Source: Hydrogenophaga sp. (GTDB lineage: Bacteria > Pseudomonadota > Gammaproteobacteria > Burkholderiales > Burkholderiaceae_C). From it: a stretch of DNA of 34,741 nt. Positions 1 through 7,658 of the stretch are shown one piece after another; the stretch's first letter is position 1; each line of letters opens with the position of its first letter. The position numbers and the translations under genes were made by a program. The notes beneath the pieces are model-generated. The model had not been told where the DNA came from. It did no database searches and saw nothing but the letters and a program-made list of their open reading frames with translations. The stretch is from assembly GCF_026125825.1 (NCBI RefSeq), contig NZ_JAHCKK010000051.1:1-34741 (forward strand), read 5' to 3'.

Positions 1-474
1 ACGGCCCTGTGGGTGCTGCTGGCGATGTATCGCGCGTTTGCGGTGCTCGACCGGGACCAGGCCGACGAGGTGGCCGCAATCGGCCTGTCCCCGTTGCAGT
101 TCAACATCCTCACGGTGCTGCAGCGCACCGGCCAGCCCACGACCATGGGTGCGTTGTCGGGCATGCTGGTGGTGAAGCCGACCAACCTGTCGGGCAACAT
201 CAACAGCCTGATCGAACGCGGCCTGGTCAGGCGCGAACTCAACGAGGCGGACCAGCGCTGTCTGCTGGCCGTGTTGACGCCGCAGGGGCGGGCGTTTCTG
301 GCGGAGAACCTGCCTGCGCACTGGCGCCGCCTGGAGCGGCTGATGCACGGGCTTTCACCTGAGAAGCGCATTCAGCTGGTTGATCTGCTCAGGGAACTGG
401 TCGTCTCCATCGAGCAGGAGCAGGCGCGTGAGCGCGCAGCGGACAACAGCGAAAAACGCTCCCGTGCAGCCTGA
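1..474 (+). CDS. MarR family transcriptional regulator (5' end cut by window)
   Basis: The reading frame is open from the first base, so the N-terminus lies outside the window; an internal GTG at 13 is only the first start codon visible. About 157 codons remain, close to a full MarR protein (about 150-170 residues). The order is an N-terminal helix, then the winged helix-turn-helix: the segment reading LSPLQFNILTVLQ, the recognition region (VVKPTNLSGNINSLIERGLV) and the wing (RRELNEADQR), followed by a C-terminal dimerisation helix. MarR proteins bind palindromic DNA as dimers and often release it on binding an aromatic ligand. It lies 45 bases upstream of the ring-cleavage dioxygenase and in the same direction, so it probably controls, and may be co-transcribed with, the catabolic genes that follow. 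The ligand cannot be read from sequence. Confidence 0.85.
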   Translation, partial: TALWVLLAMYRAFAVLDRDQADEVAAIGLSPLQFNILTVLQRTGQPTTMGALSGMLVVKPTNLSGNINSLIERGLVRRELNEADQRCLLAVLTPQGRAFLAENLPAHWRRLERLMHGLSPEKRIQLVDLLRELVVSIEQEQARERAADNSEKRSRAA

Positions 475-519
475 CCCCGGCCACGCCCAGGTATCCACTA
501 CAACGTTCTGGAAAAATTC

Positions 520-1587
520 ATGGCAGAAATCCTCGGACTGGGCTTGTCCCACTATCCTCCCCTCTCCTCCCCGGATCCGGCGATGGCCGCCATCCTGCGC
601 ATGACGCTGGAGGACCCTGGCATACCGGCCGACGTGAAGTCGCCTGACAACTGGCCGCAGGCCGCGCGGGACGAGTGGGGCACCGACCAGGGTGTCGCTG
701 CCGCGGCCACCCATCGGGCCGCGCTGGTGGAGCAGTTCCGCAAGGTGCGCAAGGCGCTGGACGACTTCAACCCCGACGTGGTGCTGATCTGGGGCGACGA
801 CCAGTACGAGAACTTCAAGGAAGACGTGATCCCGCCGTTCACCGTCTGCGCCTACGAGGACATGGACCTTTACCCGTGGCGGCACGCCATGGGGTCTTCG
901 ATGATGAGCGGCAGGCCCAATGCGTGGGGTGAAGGGCCGGACAAGCACTACCGCCTGCGTGGTCGGCGCGACATCGCCAAGCACCTGGTGAGCGGCCTGA
1001 TCGACGCGGAGTTCGACATGGCCTATGCCTACAAGCCGCTGCACCATGCCAGTCTGGCGCACGCCTTCACCAACGCGATCCTGTATCTGGACTATGACCG
1101 GGTGGGCTGGAACTATCCCACGATCGCCGTGCCGATCAACTGCTATGGCCGCAAGGTGATTTCGGCGCGCGGCTTCATGACCCAATTCGACCAGCAGCTC
1201 GATCTGGACCCGCCGGGTCCTTCGCCGAAGCGGTGCATGGACATGGGTGCCGCCACAGCGCGCATTCTGCGCGATTCGCCATGGCGTGTTGCCGTGGTGG
1301 CATCCTCCAGCTGGTCGCATGCGTTCCTGTGCGACAAGACCTGGCGCCTGCGCCCGGACACTCCGGCCGATCGCAGTCTCTACCGCGCCTTGATGGCGGG
1401 TGACTTCGCCACCTGGCGCAGCGCCCGCACCGAGGACTTCGAGGCCGCAGGCCAGCAGGAACTGCTGAACTGGTGCCCGATGCTCGGTGCGATGGAGGCG
1501 CTGGGGGCGCGGCTCGACTGGAGCAGCTTCGTCGAGACCCACATCTTCAACTCCAACAAGGTGTTTGCCGTGTACCAGGCGGCATGA
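520..1587 (+). CDS. LigB-type (class III) extradiol ring-cleavage dioxygenase
   Basis: A 355-residue protein of the LigB/MhpB superfamily, which uses non-haem Fe(II) to open catechol-type rings next to the hydroxyls. It starts GLGLSHYPPL, with His11 in the usual position of the first metal ligand. A beta-strand follows (NPDVVLIWGDDQYE, residues 84-97), typical of the family's active-site edge, and a His pair is at 175-176 (YKPLHHASLAH), near the expected catalytic or second-ligand region. It is longer than a bare LigB beta subunit (about 280-300 residues), as in single-chain members. Its stop overlaps the reductase start as ATGA. The upstream ribosome site is weak (GGAAAA). Ring cleavage is well supported by fold; the substrate is unknown. 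Third codon positions are about 85% G/C, lower than in genes after 4284. Confidence 0.82.
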   Translation: MAEILGLGLSHYPPLSSPDPAMAAILRMTLEDPGIPADVKSPDNWPQAARDEWGTDQGVAAAATHRAALVEQFRKVRKALDDFNPDVVLIWGDDQYENFKEDVIPPFTVCAYEDMDLYPWRHAMGSSMMSGRPNAWGEGPDKHYRLRGRRDIAKHLVSGLIDAEFDMAYAYKPLHHASLAHAFTNAILYLDYDRVGWNYPTIAVPINCYGRKVISARGFMTQFDQQLDLDPPGPSPKRCMDMGAATARILRDSPWRVAVVASSSWSHAFLCDKTWRLRPDTPADRSLYRALMAGDFATWRSARTEDFEAAGQQELLNWCPMLGAMEALGARLDWSSFVETHIFNSNKVFAVYQAA

Positions 1588-2816
1588 GCACGACCGTGAG
1601 CGCAGAACGACACAACGTGGTGATCGTCGGTGCCGGATTGGCGGGATTCCATCTGGCCAGCGCGCTGGCGAAACAAGGCTATCCGGGCGACGTGACGCTG
1701 GTCGGTGAGGAGCCCTGGCAGCCGTACGATCGGCCGCCGCTGTCCAAGCAGTTCCAGCTCGATGGTGACGAGTCGCACATCTGGCTGGCGCCGGAGCTTG
1801 GGCCGGCCGTGCGGCTGTTGCGACAGTGCCACGCGCAGGCCATCGACCTGGCACGGCAGGAACTGCGTCTCGACAATGGCAGCACGCTGCCCTGGGATCG
1901 GCTGGTGCTGGCCACTGGCTCCCGTGCACGGCGGTTGCCGCAATGGGGCGCCTCGCCGCGCGTGCTGACGCTGCGCACGCTGGACGATGCCCGCAGGATC
2001 CGGGACGCGCTGCAATCGGTTGCCAGTCTCCTGGTGATCGGTGGTGGTCCGATCGGGCTGGAGCTGGCGGCCAGCGCCGCCGCACTGGGGCGGCAATCCA
2101 CCGTGGTCGAACTGGCGCCGCGGCTGATGAGCCGCAGCGCGCCTGCCGCCATGGCCGATGTCCTGCTGGAGCACCACCGCAGCCAGGGCATGGCCATCCA
2201 TCTCGGTCGTACCGTGGTGGCGCTCGACGAAGGCAATGCCGAGGCGGTGCTGGACGACGGTCAGCGGGTGCCGGCCGGCCTGGTGGTGGTTGGCATCGGC
2301 GTGCAGGCCAACGATGCGCTGGCGGCGCAGGCCGGTATTGCATGCGACGACGGGGTGTTCGTCGACGGTTGGTGCCGCACCACGGCGCCCGGCGTGTTCG
2401 CGGTTGGCGATGTGACGCGCCAGCGCAATCCGGTCACCGGCCGCTTCGAGCGCATCGAGACCTGGTCCAATGCGCAGGCTCAGGCGCAGGCGCTCGCGGC
2501 CATCTGGTGCAATCCCGCTGCAGCCCGGCCGTATGACGCGGTGCCGTGGTTCTGGTCCGACCAGGGCAGTGCCCGGCTGCAGTGTGCCGGTGCGATCACC
2601 GGCGAGCAGCAGGCCTGGCGCGTCGACGCTGCCGGCGGCCGCGTGTTGGTGCACTGGAGTGGCGGGCAGGTGACCGGTGTCGCCACGCTCAACGCGGCGC
2701 GTGACTTCGTGCAGCTCAAGAAGCTGATCGTGCCGCGCCCCACGATCACCCCTGAACAATTCCGTGCGCCGACGGCCAATATCCGCGCGCTGGTGCAGCA
2801 AGCCCTGGCCGCCTGA
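1584..2816 (+). CDS. Ferredoxin reductase of a Rieske-type oxygenase system (BphA4-like)
   Basis: A 410-residue FAD/NADH-dependent reductase that passes electrons from NADH to a Rieske ferredoxin. The FAD-binding Rossmann motif GAGLAG is at residues 16-21, the NAD-binding motif GGGPIGLE at 153-160, and the second FAD motif (VFAVGDV) near 271-277. The C-terminal third (PWFWSDQGSARLQ) matches the reductase C-domain of BphA4/HcaD/PdR proteins. I chose the ATG at 1584 because it forms an ATGA overlap with the previous stop and puts the Rossmann fold right at the N-terminus; the frame is open further upstream but only inside the previous gene. The ferredoxin follows 14 bases later. Sampled codons have about 78% G/C in third position, the lowest I checked in the window. 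Confidence 0.92.
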   Translation: MSTTVSAERHNVVIVGAGLAGFHLASALAKQGYPGDVTLVGEEPWQPYDRPPLSKQFQLDGDESHIWLAPELGPAVRLLRQCHAQAIDLARQELRLDNGSTLPWDRLVLATGSRARRLPQWGASPRVLTLRTLDDARRIRDALQSVASLLVIGGGPIGLELAASAAALGRQSTVVELAPRLMSRSAPAAMADVLLEHHRSQGMAIHLGRTVVALDEGNAEAVLDDGQRVPAGLVVVGIGVQANDALAAQAGIACDDGVFVDGWCRTTAPGVFAVGDVTRQRNPVTGRFERIETWSNAQAQAQALAAIWCNPAAARPYDAVPWFWSDQGSARLQCAGAITGEQQAWRVDAAGGRVLVHWSGGQVTGVATLNAARDFVQLKKLIVPRPTITPEQFRAPTANIRALVQQALAA

Positions 2817-2830
2817 GAAAAGAGAACTTC

Positions 2831-3178
2831 ATGAGCAACAACGAATTCATTGCGCTGTGCGGTCTGGACGCCGTCGCGGACGGCGCCATCGGCGCCGGCG
2901 ACCTGCCGGATGGCCGCCGTGTAGCCGTGTATCTGGTACAGGGCGAGGTCTACGCCACCGATGACCGCTGCACCCATGGCAACTCCTCGCTGACCGAAGA
3001 TGGCTGTCTGGACGGCCACATCGTCGAATGCGCGATGCACCTGGGTACCTTCGACGTGCGCACCGGTGCGGCCGTCGGTCCGCCGTGCACCAAGGCCTTG
3101 CGCACCTATCCGGTCCAGATCCGCGACGGCCAGGTGGTGTTGTCGGCCGCGGCGCTGGCGGGGGAGCTGCAGGCGTGA
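2831..3178 (+). CDS. Rieske [2Fe-2S] ferredoxin (BphA3/HcaC-like)
   Basis: A 115-residue soluble ferredoxin. The cluster ligands are plain: Cys47-x-His49 (CTHG) and, after 17 residues, Cys67-x2-His70 (CAMH), the canonical Rieske pattern. Its length is normal for stand-alone Rieske ferredoxins (about 105-115 residues). It would shuttle electrons from the preceding reductase to a ring-hydroxylating oxygenase. No oxygenase alpha subunit is present in this window, so the partner must be encoded outside it, probably to the left. The ATG is preceded by a purine-rich AAAAGAGAA. The stop overlaps a GTG start of the next gene (GTGA), which suggests translational coupling. Confidence 0.93.
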   Translation: MSNNEFIALCGLDAVADGAIGAGDLPDGRRVAVYLVQGEVYATDDRCTHGNSSLTEDGCLDGHIVECAMHLGTFDVRTGAAVGPPCTKALRTYPVQIRDGQVVLSAAALAGELQA

Positions 3179-4287
3179 GCCGCCGGGCCGTTCCCAAGGC
3201 GAATCCCGCAGTGCGCAGCACGGAGGGTACTCCGGTGAGCAGCCTGGGTCCAGGGGCGGGCTGCGATTGCGGTCTGGTCGATGCCCACACCCATTGGGTG
3301 CCGCACCAGTTCCCGGCCTATGTCGGCCAGCGCAAGAGTGTGGCCTGGCCCTCGATGGCGCCGGCCGCATCGGCCTGTGACCGCAACGTCATGCTCGATG
3401 GCCGGGTCTACCGCACCGTGTCCGATGCGAGCTGGGACGCAAGGCGCAGGCTGCAGGAGATGGAGCCGTCCGGGGTCACGCACCAAGTGGTGTCGCCGAT
3501 GCCTGAATTGCTGTCGTACTGGCTGGAGGCCGACGATGCATTGTCGCTGACCTCCTTCATGAACGAGGAACTGGCGGCGCTGGTCGCGGCCGACCCGGCG
3601 CATTTCACCGGCCTGGGCGCGGTGCCGCTGCAGGACGTGGACCTCGCCATCCGAGAGCTGGCGTACGTGGTGGAGACGCTGGGCTTCGCGGGCGTGGAGG
3701 TGGGCAGCAACATCAACGGCGTGCCGATCGGTGCGCCGGTGTTCGACCCCTTCTTCGAGGCCTGCGAGGCGCTGGGCGCGGCGGTGTTCGTGCACGCCAT
3801 CCGCCCCGCCGGCATGGAGCGGCTGGTCGGCCCTGCGCCGCTGCAGCAGGTGATCGCCTACCCCGGTGACGTGGGGCTGGCCGCCGCCTCGGTGATCACC
3901 AGCAACCTGATGGTGCGCCGGCCGAAGCTGCGCATCGCCTTCAGCCACGGCGGCGGCACGCTGGCCTCGCTGCTGCCGCGCCTGCAGCAGGGCTGGGGGG
4001 TGTTCCCGGCCCTGCGCGACAGCGTGCTCGAGGCCCCGGCCGAGCAGGCGCGCCGCCTGTTCTACGACACCCTGGTGTTCGACACGCCCACCCTGCGCCA
4101 CCTGGTGGCCCGTTTCGGCGACACGCAGCTGATGGTGGGCACCGACCACCCCTTCAACTTCCACGACCACACGCCGGTGCAACGCATCGAGGCCGCCGGC
4201 TTCGACGCCGACACCACCGCGCGCCTGGTGCACCAGAACGCCAGGCGCTTCCTCGGCCCTCTGCCCAAGAAAGTCACCACCCCATGA
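3175..4287 (+). CDS. ACMSD-like amidohydrolase/decarboxylase
   Basis: A 370-residue metal-dependent hydrolase of the amidohydrolase_2 family, whose members include aminocarboxymuconate-semialdehyde decarboxylase and gamma-resorcylate decarboxylase. Metal and active-site signatures are in order: DAHTHW (His38, His40), FVHAIRP (His), AFSHGGG (His) and GTDHPF (Asp). In this setting it probably decarboxylates or hydrolyses a ring-cleavage product or an aromatic acid. Start choice: GTG 3175 forms a GTGA overlap with the ferredoxin stop. A second in-frame GTG at 3235 has a strong GGAGG eight bases upstream and would give 350 residues. Third-position G/C is about 82-88% in the first 120 codons but 95-98% after about 3650, a sharp change inside one intact gene. 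The stop overlaps the next ATG (ATGA). Confidence 0.85.
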   Translation: MSRRAVPKANPAVRSTEGTPVSSLGPGAGCDCGLVDAHTHWVPHQFPAYVGQRKSVAWPSMAPAASACDRNVMLDGRVYRTVSDASWDARRRLQEMEPSGVTHQVVSPMPELLSYWLEADDALSLTSFMNEELAALVAADPAHFTGLGAVPLQDVDLAIRELAYVVETLGFAGVEVGSNINGVPIGAPVFDPFFEACEALGAAVFVHAIRPAGMERLVGPAPLQQVIAYPGDVGLAAASVITSNLMVRRPKLRIAFSHGGGTLASLLPRLQQGWGVFPALRDSVLEAPAEQARRLFYDTLVFDTPTLRHLVARFGDTQLMVGTDHPFNFHDHTPVQRIEAAGFDADTTARLVHQNARRFLGPLPKKVTTP

Positions 4288-5189
4288 GTTCCCCCTGGAT
4301 CGAGGCCGTGCGCAGCGTGGCCCTGAACGTGCCCGACCTCGCCAAGGCCGAGGCTTTCTACACCGAGGTCTGGCGCCTGAGCGTGGCGCACCGCGGCGAG
4401 CAGGCGATCTACCTGCGCGGCACCGGCAGCGACCACCACCTGCTGGCGCTGCACGCGGGCGGCCCGGTGCCGCAGATCCGCCAGGTCACGCTGCGCGCGC
4501 GCAGCCTCGAGGCGCTGAGCGCCGTGGCCGAGGCCGCGCCGCGCGCAGGCGGTGACCTGCTCTCGCCCATCGGCCCGCTGCACCACGACCCGGCCGGCGG
4601 CACCGGCCTCACGCTGCGCGACCCGCACGGCCGCGTGCTCCAGGTGGTGCACGGCGATGCGCGCGGCCAGGACGCCGGCCCGCAGCGCGACCAGCCCGCA
4701 CGGCTCACGCACGTGGTGCTCAACAGCCACGCCGTGGACGACACACAGCGCTTCCTCACCGAGGCGCTGGGCTTCACGCTGGCCGACCGCACCGTGGCCA
4801 TCGCCTTCATGAACTGCAACCACGACCACCACACGCTCGCGGTGGGTGTGGCCGACAACGACGCGCTCAACCACATCGCTTTCCTGATGCCCGACGCCGA
4901 CTCGGTGATGCGCGGCGGCGGCCGCATGAAGGACGCCGGCCACCCCATCGAGTGGGGACCCGGCCGCCACGGCCCCGGCAACAACCTCTTCAACTATTTC
5001 ATCGACCCCTTCGGCATCGTCATCGAGTACACGGCCGAAGTGGAGCAGGTGGACGAGAGCTACGTGCCGCGCGGCCCGGCGCAGTGGAAGTGGCCGCCCG
5101 GCCGCGTCGACCAGTGGGGCATCTCGCCCCCGCCCGGTCCCACCCTGAAGGAAGCCCAGCGCCGCGTGCTGTTCGCCCCCACCGCCTGA
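4284..5189 (+). CDS. VOC-family (type I) extradiol dioxygenase, BphC/catechol 2,3-dioxygenase-like
   Basis: A 301-residue two-module vicinal-oxygen-chelate protein. Module 1 (about 8-125) is the degenerate, non-metal half. Module 2 (about 141-255) carries the metal triad His143 (RLTHVVL), His197 (LNHIAF) and Glu248 (IVIEYTAE). The NHDHH segment near 179-183 lies at the active-site rim, where type I extradiol enzymes hold a catalytic His. Length matches BphC/DbtC-type enzymes (about 290-310). It would open a catechol produced by the operon's hydroxylase. It overlaps the amidohydrolase stop by four bases (ATGA). Sampled codons are 100% G/C at third position (40 of 40), quite unlike the genes before 3.6 kb. 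It is the second extradiol dioxygenase in the operon and is unrelated in fold to the LigB-type one. Confidence 0.9.
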   Translation: MSSPWIEAVRSVALNVPDLAKAEAFYTEVWRLSVAHRGEQAIYLRGTGSDHHLLALHAGGPVPQIRQVTLRARSLEALSAVAEAAPRAGGDLLSPIGPLHHDPAGGTGLTLRDPHGRVLQVVHGDARGQDAGPQRDQPARLTHVVLNSHAVDDTQRFLTEALGFTLADRTVAIAFMNCNHDHHTLAVGVADNDALNHIAFLMPDADSVMRGGGRMKDAGHPIEWGPGRHGPGNNLFNYFIDPFGIVIEYTAEVEQVDESYVPRGPAQWKWPPGRVDQWGISPPPGPTLKEAQRRVLFAPTA

Positions 5190-5220
5190 AACCTTTTTTT
5201 TCCCGAAACCTGATCGCTCC

Positions 5221-6087
5221 ATGAAATTCACCACCTACCTGCGCGACGGCGCACCCCGCCTGGCCGTCGTCGACGGCACCGACCTGATCGACCTGAACGA
5301 CGCCCAGCCCCGGGTGCCCGCCGACCTGCGCGCCGCGCTCAAGGCGGGCGTGGACCTGCACGCCGCCGCCCACGCCGCGCTGGCAGGGCACTTCAAGCGC
5401 CAGGCGCTGGCCAGCGCCGCGCTCGCGCCGCTGGTGCCCGAACCCGGCAAGACGGTGTGCCTGGGCCTCAACTACTTCGACCACGCCAAGGAAGGCGGCC
5501 GCGAGAAGCCGGACTACCCCTGGTTCTTCTTCCGGGGGGGCTCTTCGCTGATCGCGCATGGCGATGCCGGCGTGGTGCCGCGCGTCTCCGGCAAGTTCGA
5601 CTACGAAGCCGAACTGGCCGTGGTCATCGGCCGCCGCGTGCCGCGCCACACCCCCCAGGCCGAGGCGCTGGCCTATGTGTTTGGCTACAGCTGCTTCAAC
5701 GACATGAGCGTGCGCGACTACCAGAAGCGCACGCCGCAATGGACCATCGGCAAGAACTTCGACGGCACCGGCGCTTTCGGCCCGGTGCTGGTGACGGCCG
5801 ATGAACTGCCGCCCGGCGCCGCCGGCCTGAAGATCCAGGGCCGCCTCAACGGCCAGGTGATGCAGGACGCCAACACCAGCGACATGATCTTCAGCGTGGC
5901 CGAGACCATCGCGCTGCTGGCCGAGGTGCTGACGCTGGAGGCCGGCGACGTGATCGTGATGGGCACGCCCGCCGGGGTCGGCCAGGCGCGCACGCCGCCC
6001 GTGTGGATGAAGGCCGGCGACACCTTCGAGGTCGAGATCGAGCGCATCGGCACGCTGGTCAACCCCATCGTGAACGAGCAGGCCTGA
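5221..6087 (+). CDS. Fumarylacetoacetate hydrolase family protein
   Basis: A 288-residue protein with the FAH fold. It has a short N-terminal domain (about 1-70), then the catalytic domain with the metal-binding set Glu129 and Glu131 (DYEAELAVVIG) and Asp161 (CFNDMSVRDYQ), and Lys178 in the conserved GKNFDG segment. The C-terminal GDVIVMGTPAGVG motif is typical. Family members hydrolyse C-C bonds in beta-diketo acids, decarboxylate oxaloacetate-like acids, or act as 2-hydroxypentadienoate hydratase/isomerase in meta-cleavage pathways. Here, next to a ring-cleavage enzyme, processing of the ring-opened product is the likely role. It begins 31 bases after the dioxygenase; a T8 run (5194-5201) sits in that gap and no clear ribosome site is seen. 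The next gene starts two bases after its stop. Confidence 0.92.
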   Translation: MKFTTYLRDGAPRLAVVDGTDLIDLNDAQPRVPADLRAALKAGVDLHAAAHAALAGHFKRQALASAALAPLVPEPGKTVCLGLNYFDHAKEGGREKPDYPWFFFRGGSSLIAHGDAGVVPRVSGKFDYEAELAVVIGRRVPRHTPQAEALAYVFGYSCFNDMSVRDYQKRTPQWTIGKNFDGTGAFGPVLVTADELPPGAAGLKIQGRLNGQVMQDANTSDMIFSVAETIALLAEVLTLEAGDVIVMGTPAGVGQARTPPVWMKAGDTFEVEIERIGTLVNPIVNEQA

Positions 6088-6089
6088 CC

Positions 6090-7658
6090 ATGCAGCAGCA
6101 GCGCGTCTTCGATGTCGCCATCGTGGGCTACGGGCCCTCGGGCGTGGTGGCCGCCGGCCTGCTGGGCCAGGCCGGCCTGAGCGTGTACGTGTGCGACCGG
6201 CTGACCGACGTCCACCAGATCCCGCGCGCCATCGCGCTGGACCACGAGATCATGCGGGTGTTCCAGCAGCTCGGCGTGGCCGATGCGGTGGCGCCGTTCT
6301 GCGAACCCTTCACGCCTTCGGAGTACTTTGGCGTGGACGGCCAGCTGATCCGCCGAATGACCATGGTGGCGCCGCCCTTCCCGCAGGGCCACACGCCGTC
6401 GATGGTGTTCACCCAGCCCGAGGTCGAGAAGGTCCTGCGTGCGCGCGTCGCGCAGTTGCCCAGCGTGACGGTGGAGCTCGGCGTGGAGATGACCGGCCTC
6501 ACACCGCACGACCAGGGCGTGGACCTGGCCATCGCCGATGCGCAGGGCAAGCCCACCCGCACGGTGCGCGCGCGGTACGCCATCGCCTGCGACGGTGGCT
6601 CCAGCGCGGTGCGCACCGCCCTGGCCATGCCGCTGGAAGACCTGGACTTCGATGAACCCTGGCTGGTGGTGGACGTGCTCATGAACGAGCGCGGCCTGGC
6701 CAGGCTGCCCCAGGTCAGCGTGCAGTACTGCGAACCCGAACGGCCCTGCACCCTGGTCATCGGCCCGAAGAACCACCGCCGCTGGGAAATCTCGCTCAAC
6801 CCCGGCGAAGACCCGAAGCACGCGGCCACACCCGATGAAACCTGGCGCCTGCTCTCGCGCTGGATCACACCCGACGACGGCACGCTGTGGCGCCAGTCGA
6901 GCTACCGCTTCCATGCACTGGTGGCGCAGCAATGGCGCCGGGGCCGCGTGTTCCTCGCGGGCGACGCGGCGCACATGCAGCCGCCTTTCCTCGGCCAGGG
7001 CATGTGCCAGGGCATCCGCGACGTGAGCAACCTCGCCTGGAAGCTCGCGGCCGTGCTGCGCGGCGAAGTGACCGGCGCCAGCGCCGAGGCCCTGCTCGAC
7101 AGCTACGGTGACGAACGCAAGGCCCACGTGCGCGAGCTCACCAGCCGCATCAAACACGTCGGCGCGGTGATCTGCGAGCGCGACCCGGTGAAGGCCCGCG
7201 AGCGCGATGCGGCGATGCTGGCCCAGTGCGGCGGCACGGTGCAGGACACACCGCGCCAGGACATCCTGCCGCCGCTGACCACCGGCTGGCTCGCGCCGCA
7301 AGACCACGCCGCGCGCGGCAGCCTCTTCCCCCAGCCCTGGTTGCTCAATGGCCCGCACCGCGAGCGCATGGACAGCATCGCGGGCCACGGCTGGCGGCTG
7401 GTGCTGGCGCCTGGCCAGGCGCCACCCGCGGTGGCGGGCGCCCTGCCCTGGCTGCGGTGCGTGGCCCTCGGCACGGTGGACGCGCTGGAGACCGATGGCG
7501 TGGCCGAGGCCTGGTTGCAGCGCCACCAGAGCGTGGCGGCGCTGGTGCGGCCGGATCACTATGTGTACGGCGTGGCCGCAACGGCCGATGGGCTGGCCGC
7601 GATGGTGTCGGCACTTGCGACGCGGCTGGGCGCCATGGCCGATGCCTGCGCGGCCTGA
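6090..7658 (+). CDS. FAD-dependent aromatic hydroxylase, MhpA-like (3-hydroxyphenylpropionate hydroxylase family)
   Basis: A 522-residue class A flavoprotein monooxygenase. The FAD Rossmann motif GYGPSG is at 13-18, the DG motif (CDGGSSAVR) at 167-175, and the GD motif (GDAAHMQPPFLGQG) at 291-304, followed by NLAWKL, all as in MhpA/PheA-type phenol hydroxylases. The C-terminal thioredoxin-like domain (about 400-522) is typical of this group. It should add a hydroxyl ortho to an existing phenolic OH using NAD(P)H and O2, making the catechol that the VOC dioxygenase opens. The exact substrate is not determined. Start 6090 lies two bases after the previous stop and puts the Rossmann fold at the N-terminus. 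Its last 100 bases overlap the end of the UdgX-fusion gene on the other strand. Confidence 0.9.
   Translation: MQQQRVFDVAIVGYGPSGVVAAGLLGQAGLSVYVCDRLTDVHQIPRAIALDHEIMRVFQQLGVADAVAPFCEPFTPSEYFGVDGQLIRRMTMVAPPFPQGHTPSMVFTQPEVEKVLRARVAQLPSVTVELGVEMTGLTPHDQGVDLAIADAQGKPTRTVRARYAIACDGGSSAVRTALAMPLEDLDFDEPWLVVDVLMNERGLARLPQVSVQYCEPERPCTLVIGPKNHRRWEISLNPGEDPKHAATPDETWRLLSRWITPDDGTLWRQSSYRFHALVAQQWRRGRVFLAGDAAHMQPPFLGQGMCQGIRDVSNLAWKLAAVLRGEVTGASAEALLDSYGDERKAHVRELTSRIKHVGAVICERDPVKARERDAAMLAQCGGTVQDTPRQDILPPLTTGWLAPQDHAARGSLFPQPWLLNGPHRERMDSIAGHGWRLVLAPGQAPPAVAGALPWLRCVALGTVDALETDGVAEAWLQRHQSVAALVRPDHYVYGVAATADGLAAMVSALATRLGAMADACAA

Noticed and set aside
355-2343. Long open frames on the minus strand opposite the dioxygenase and reductase.
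   Set aside because: Arg/Pro/Ala-rich translations without domains. They mirror real genes on the plus strand and have no ribosome site or promoter.
5194-5201. T8 run between the VOC dioxygenase and the FAH-family gene, considered as a terminator.
   Set aside because: No stem-loop precedes it, and the genes on both sides are tightly spaced parts of one pathway.
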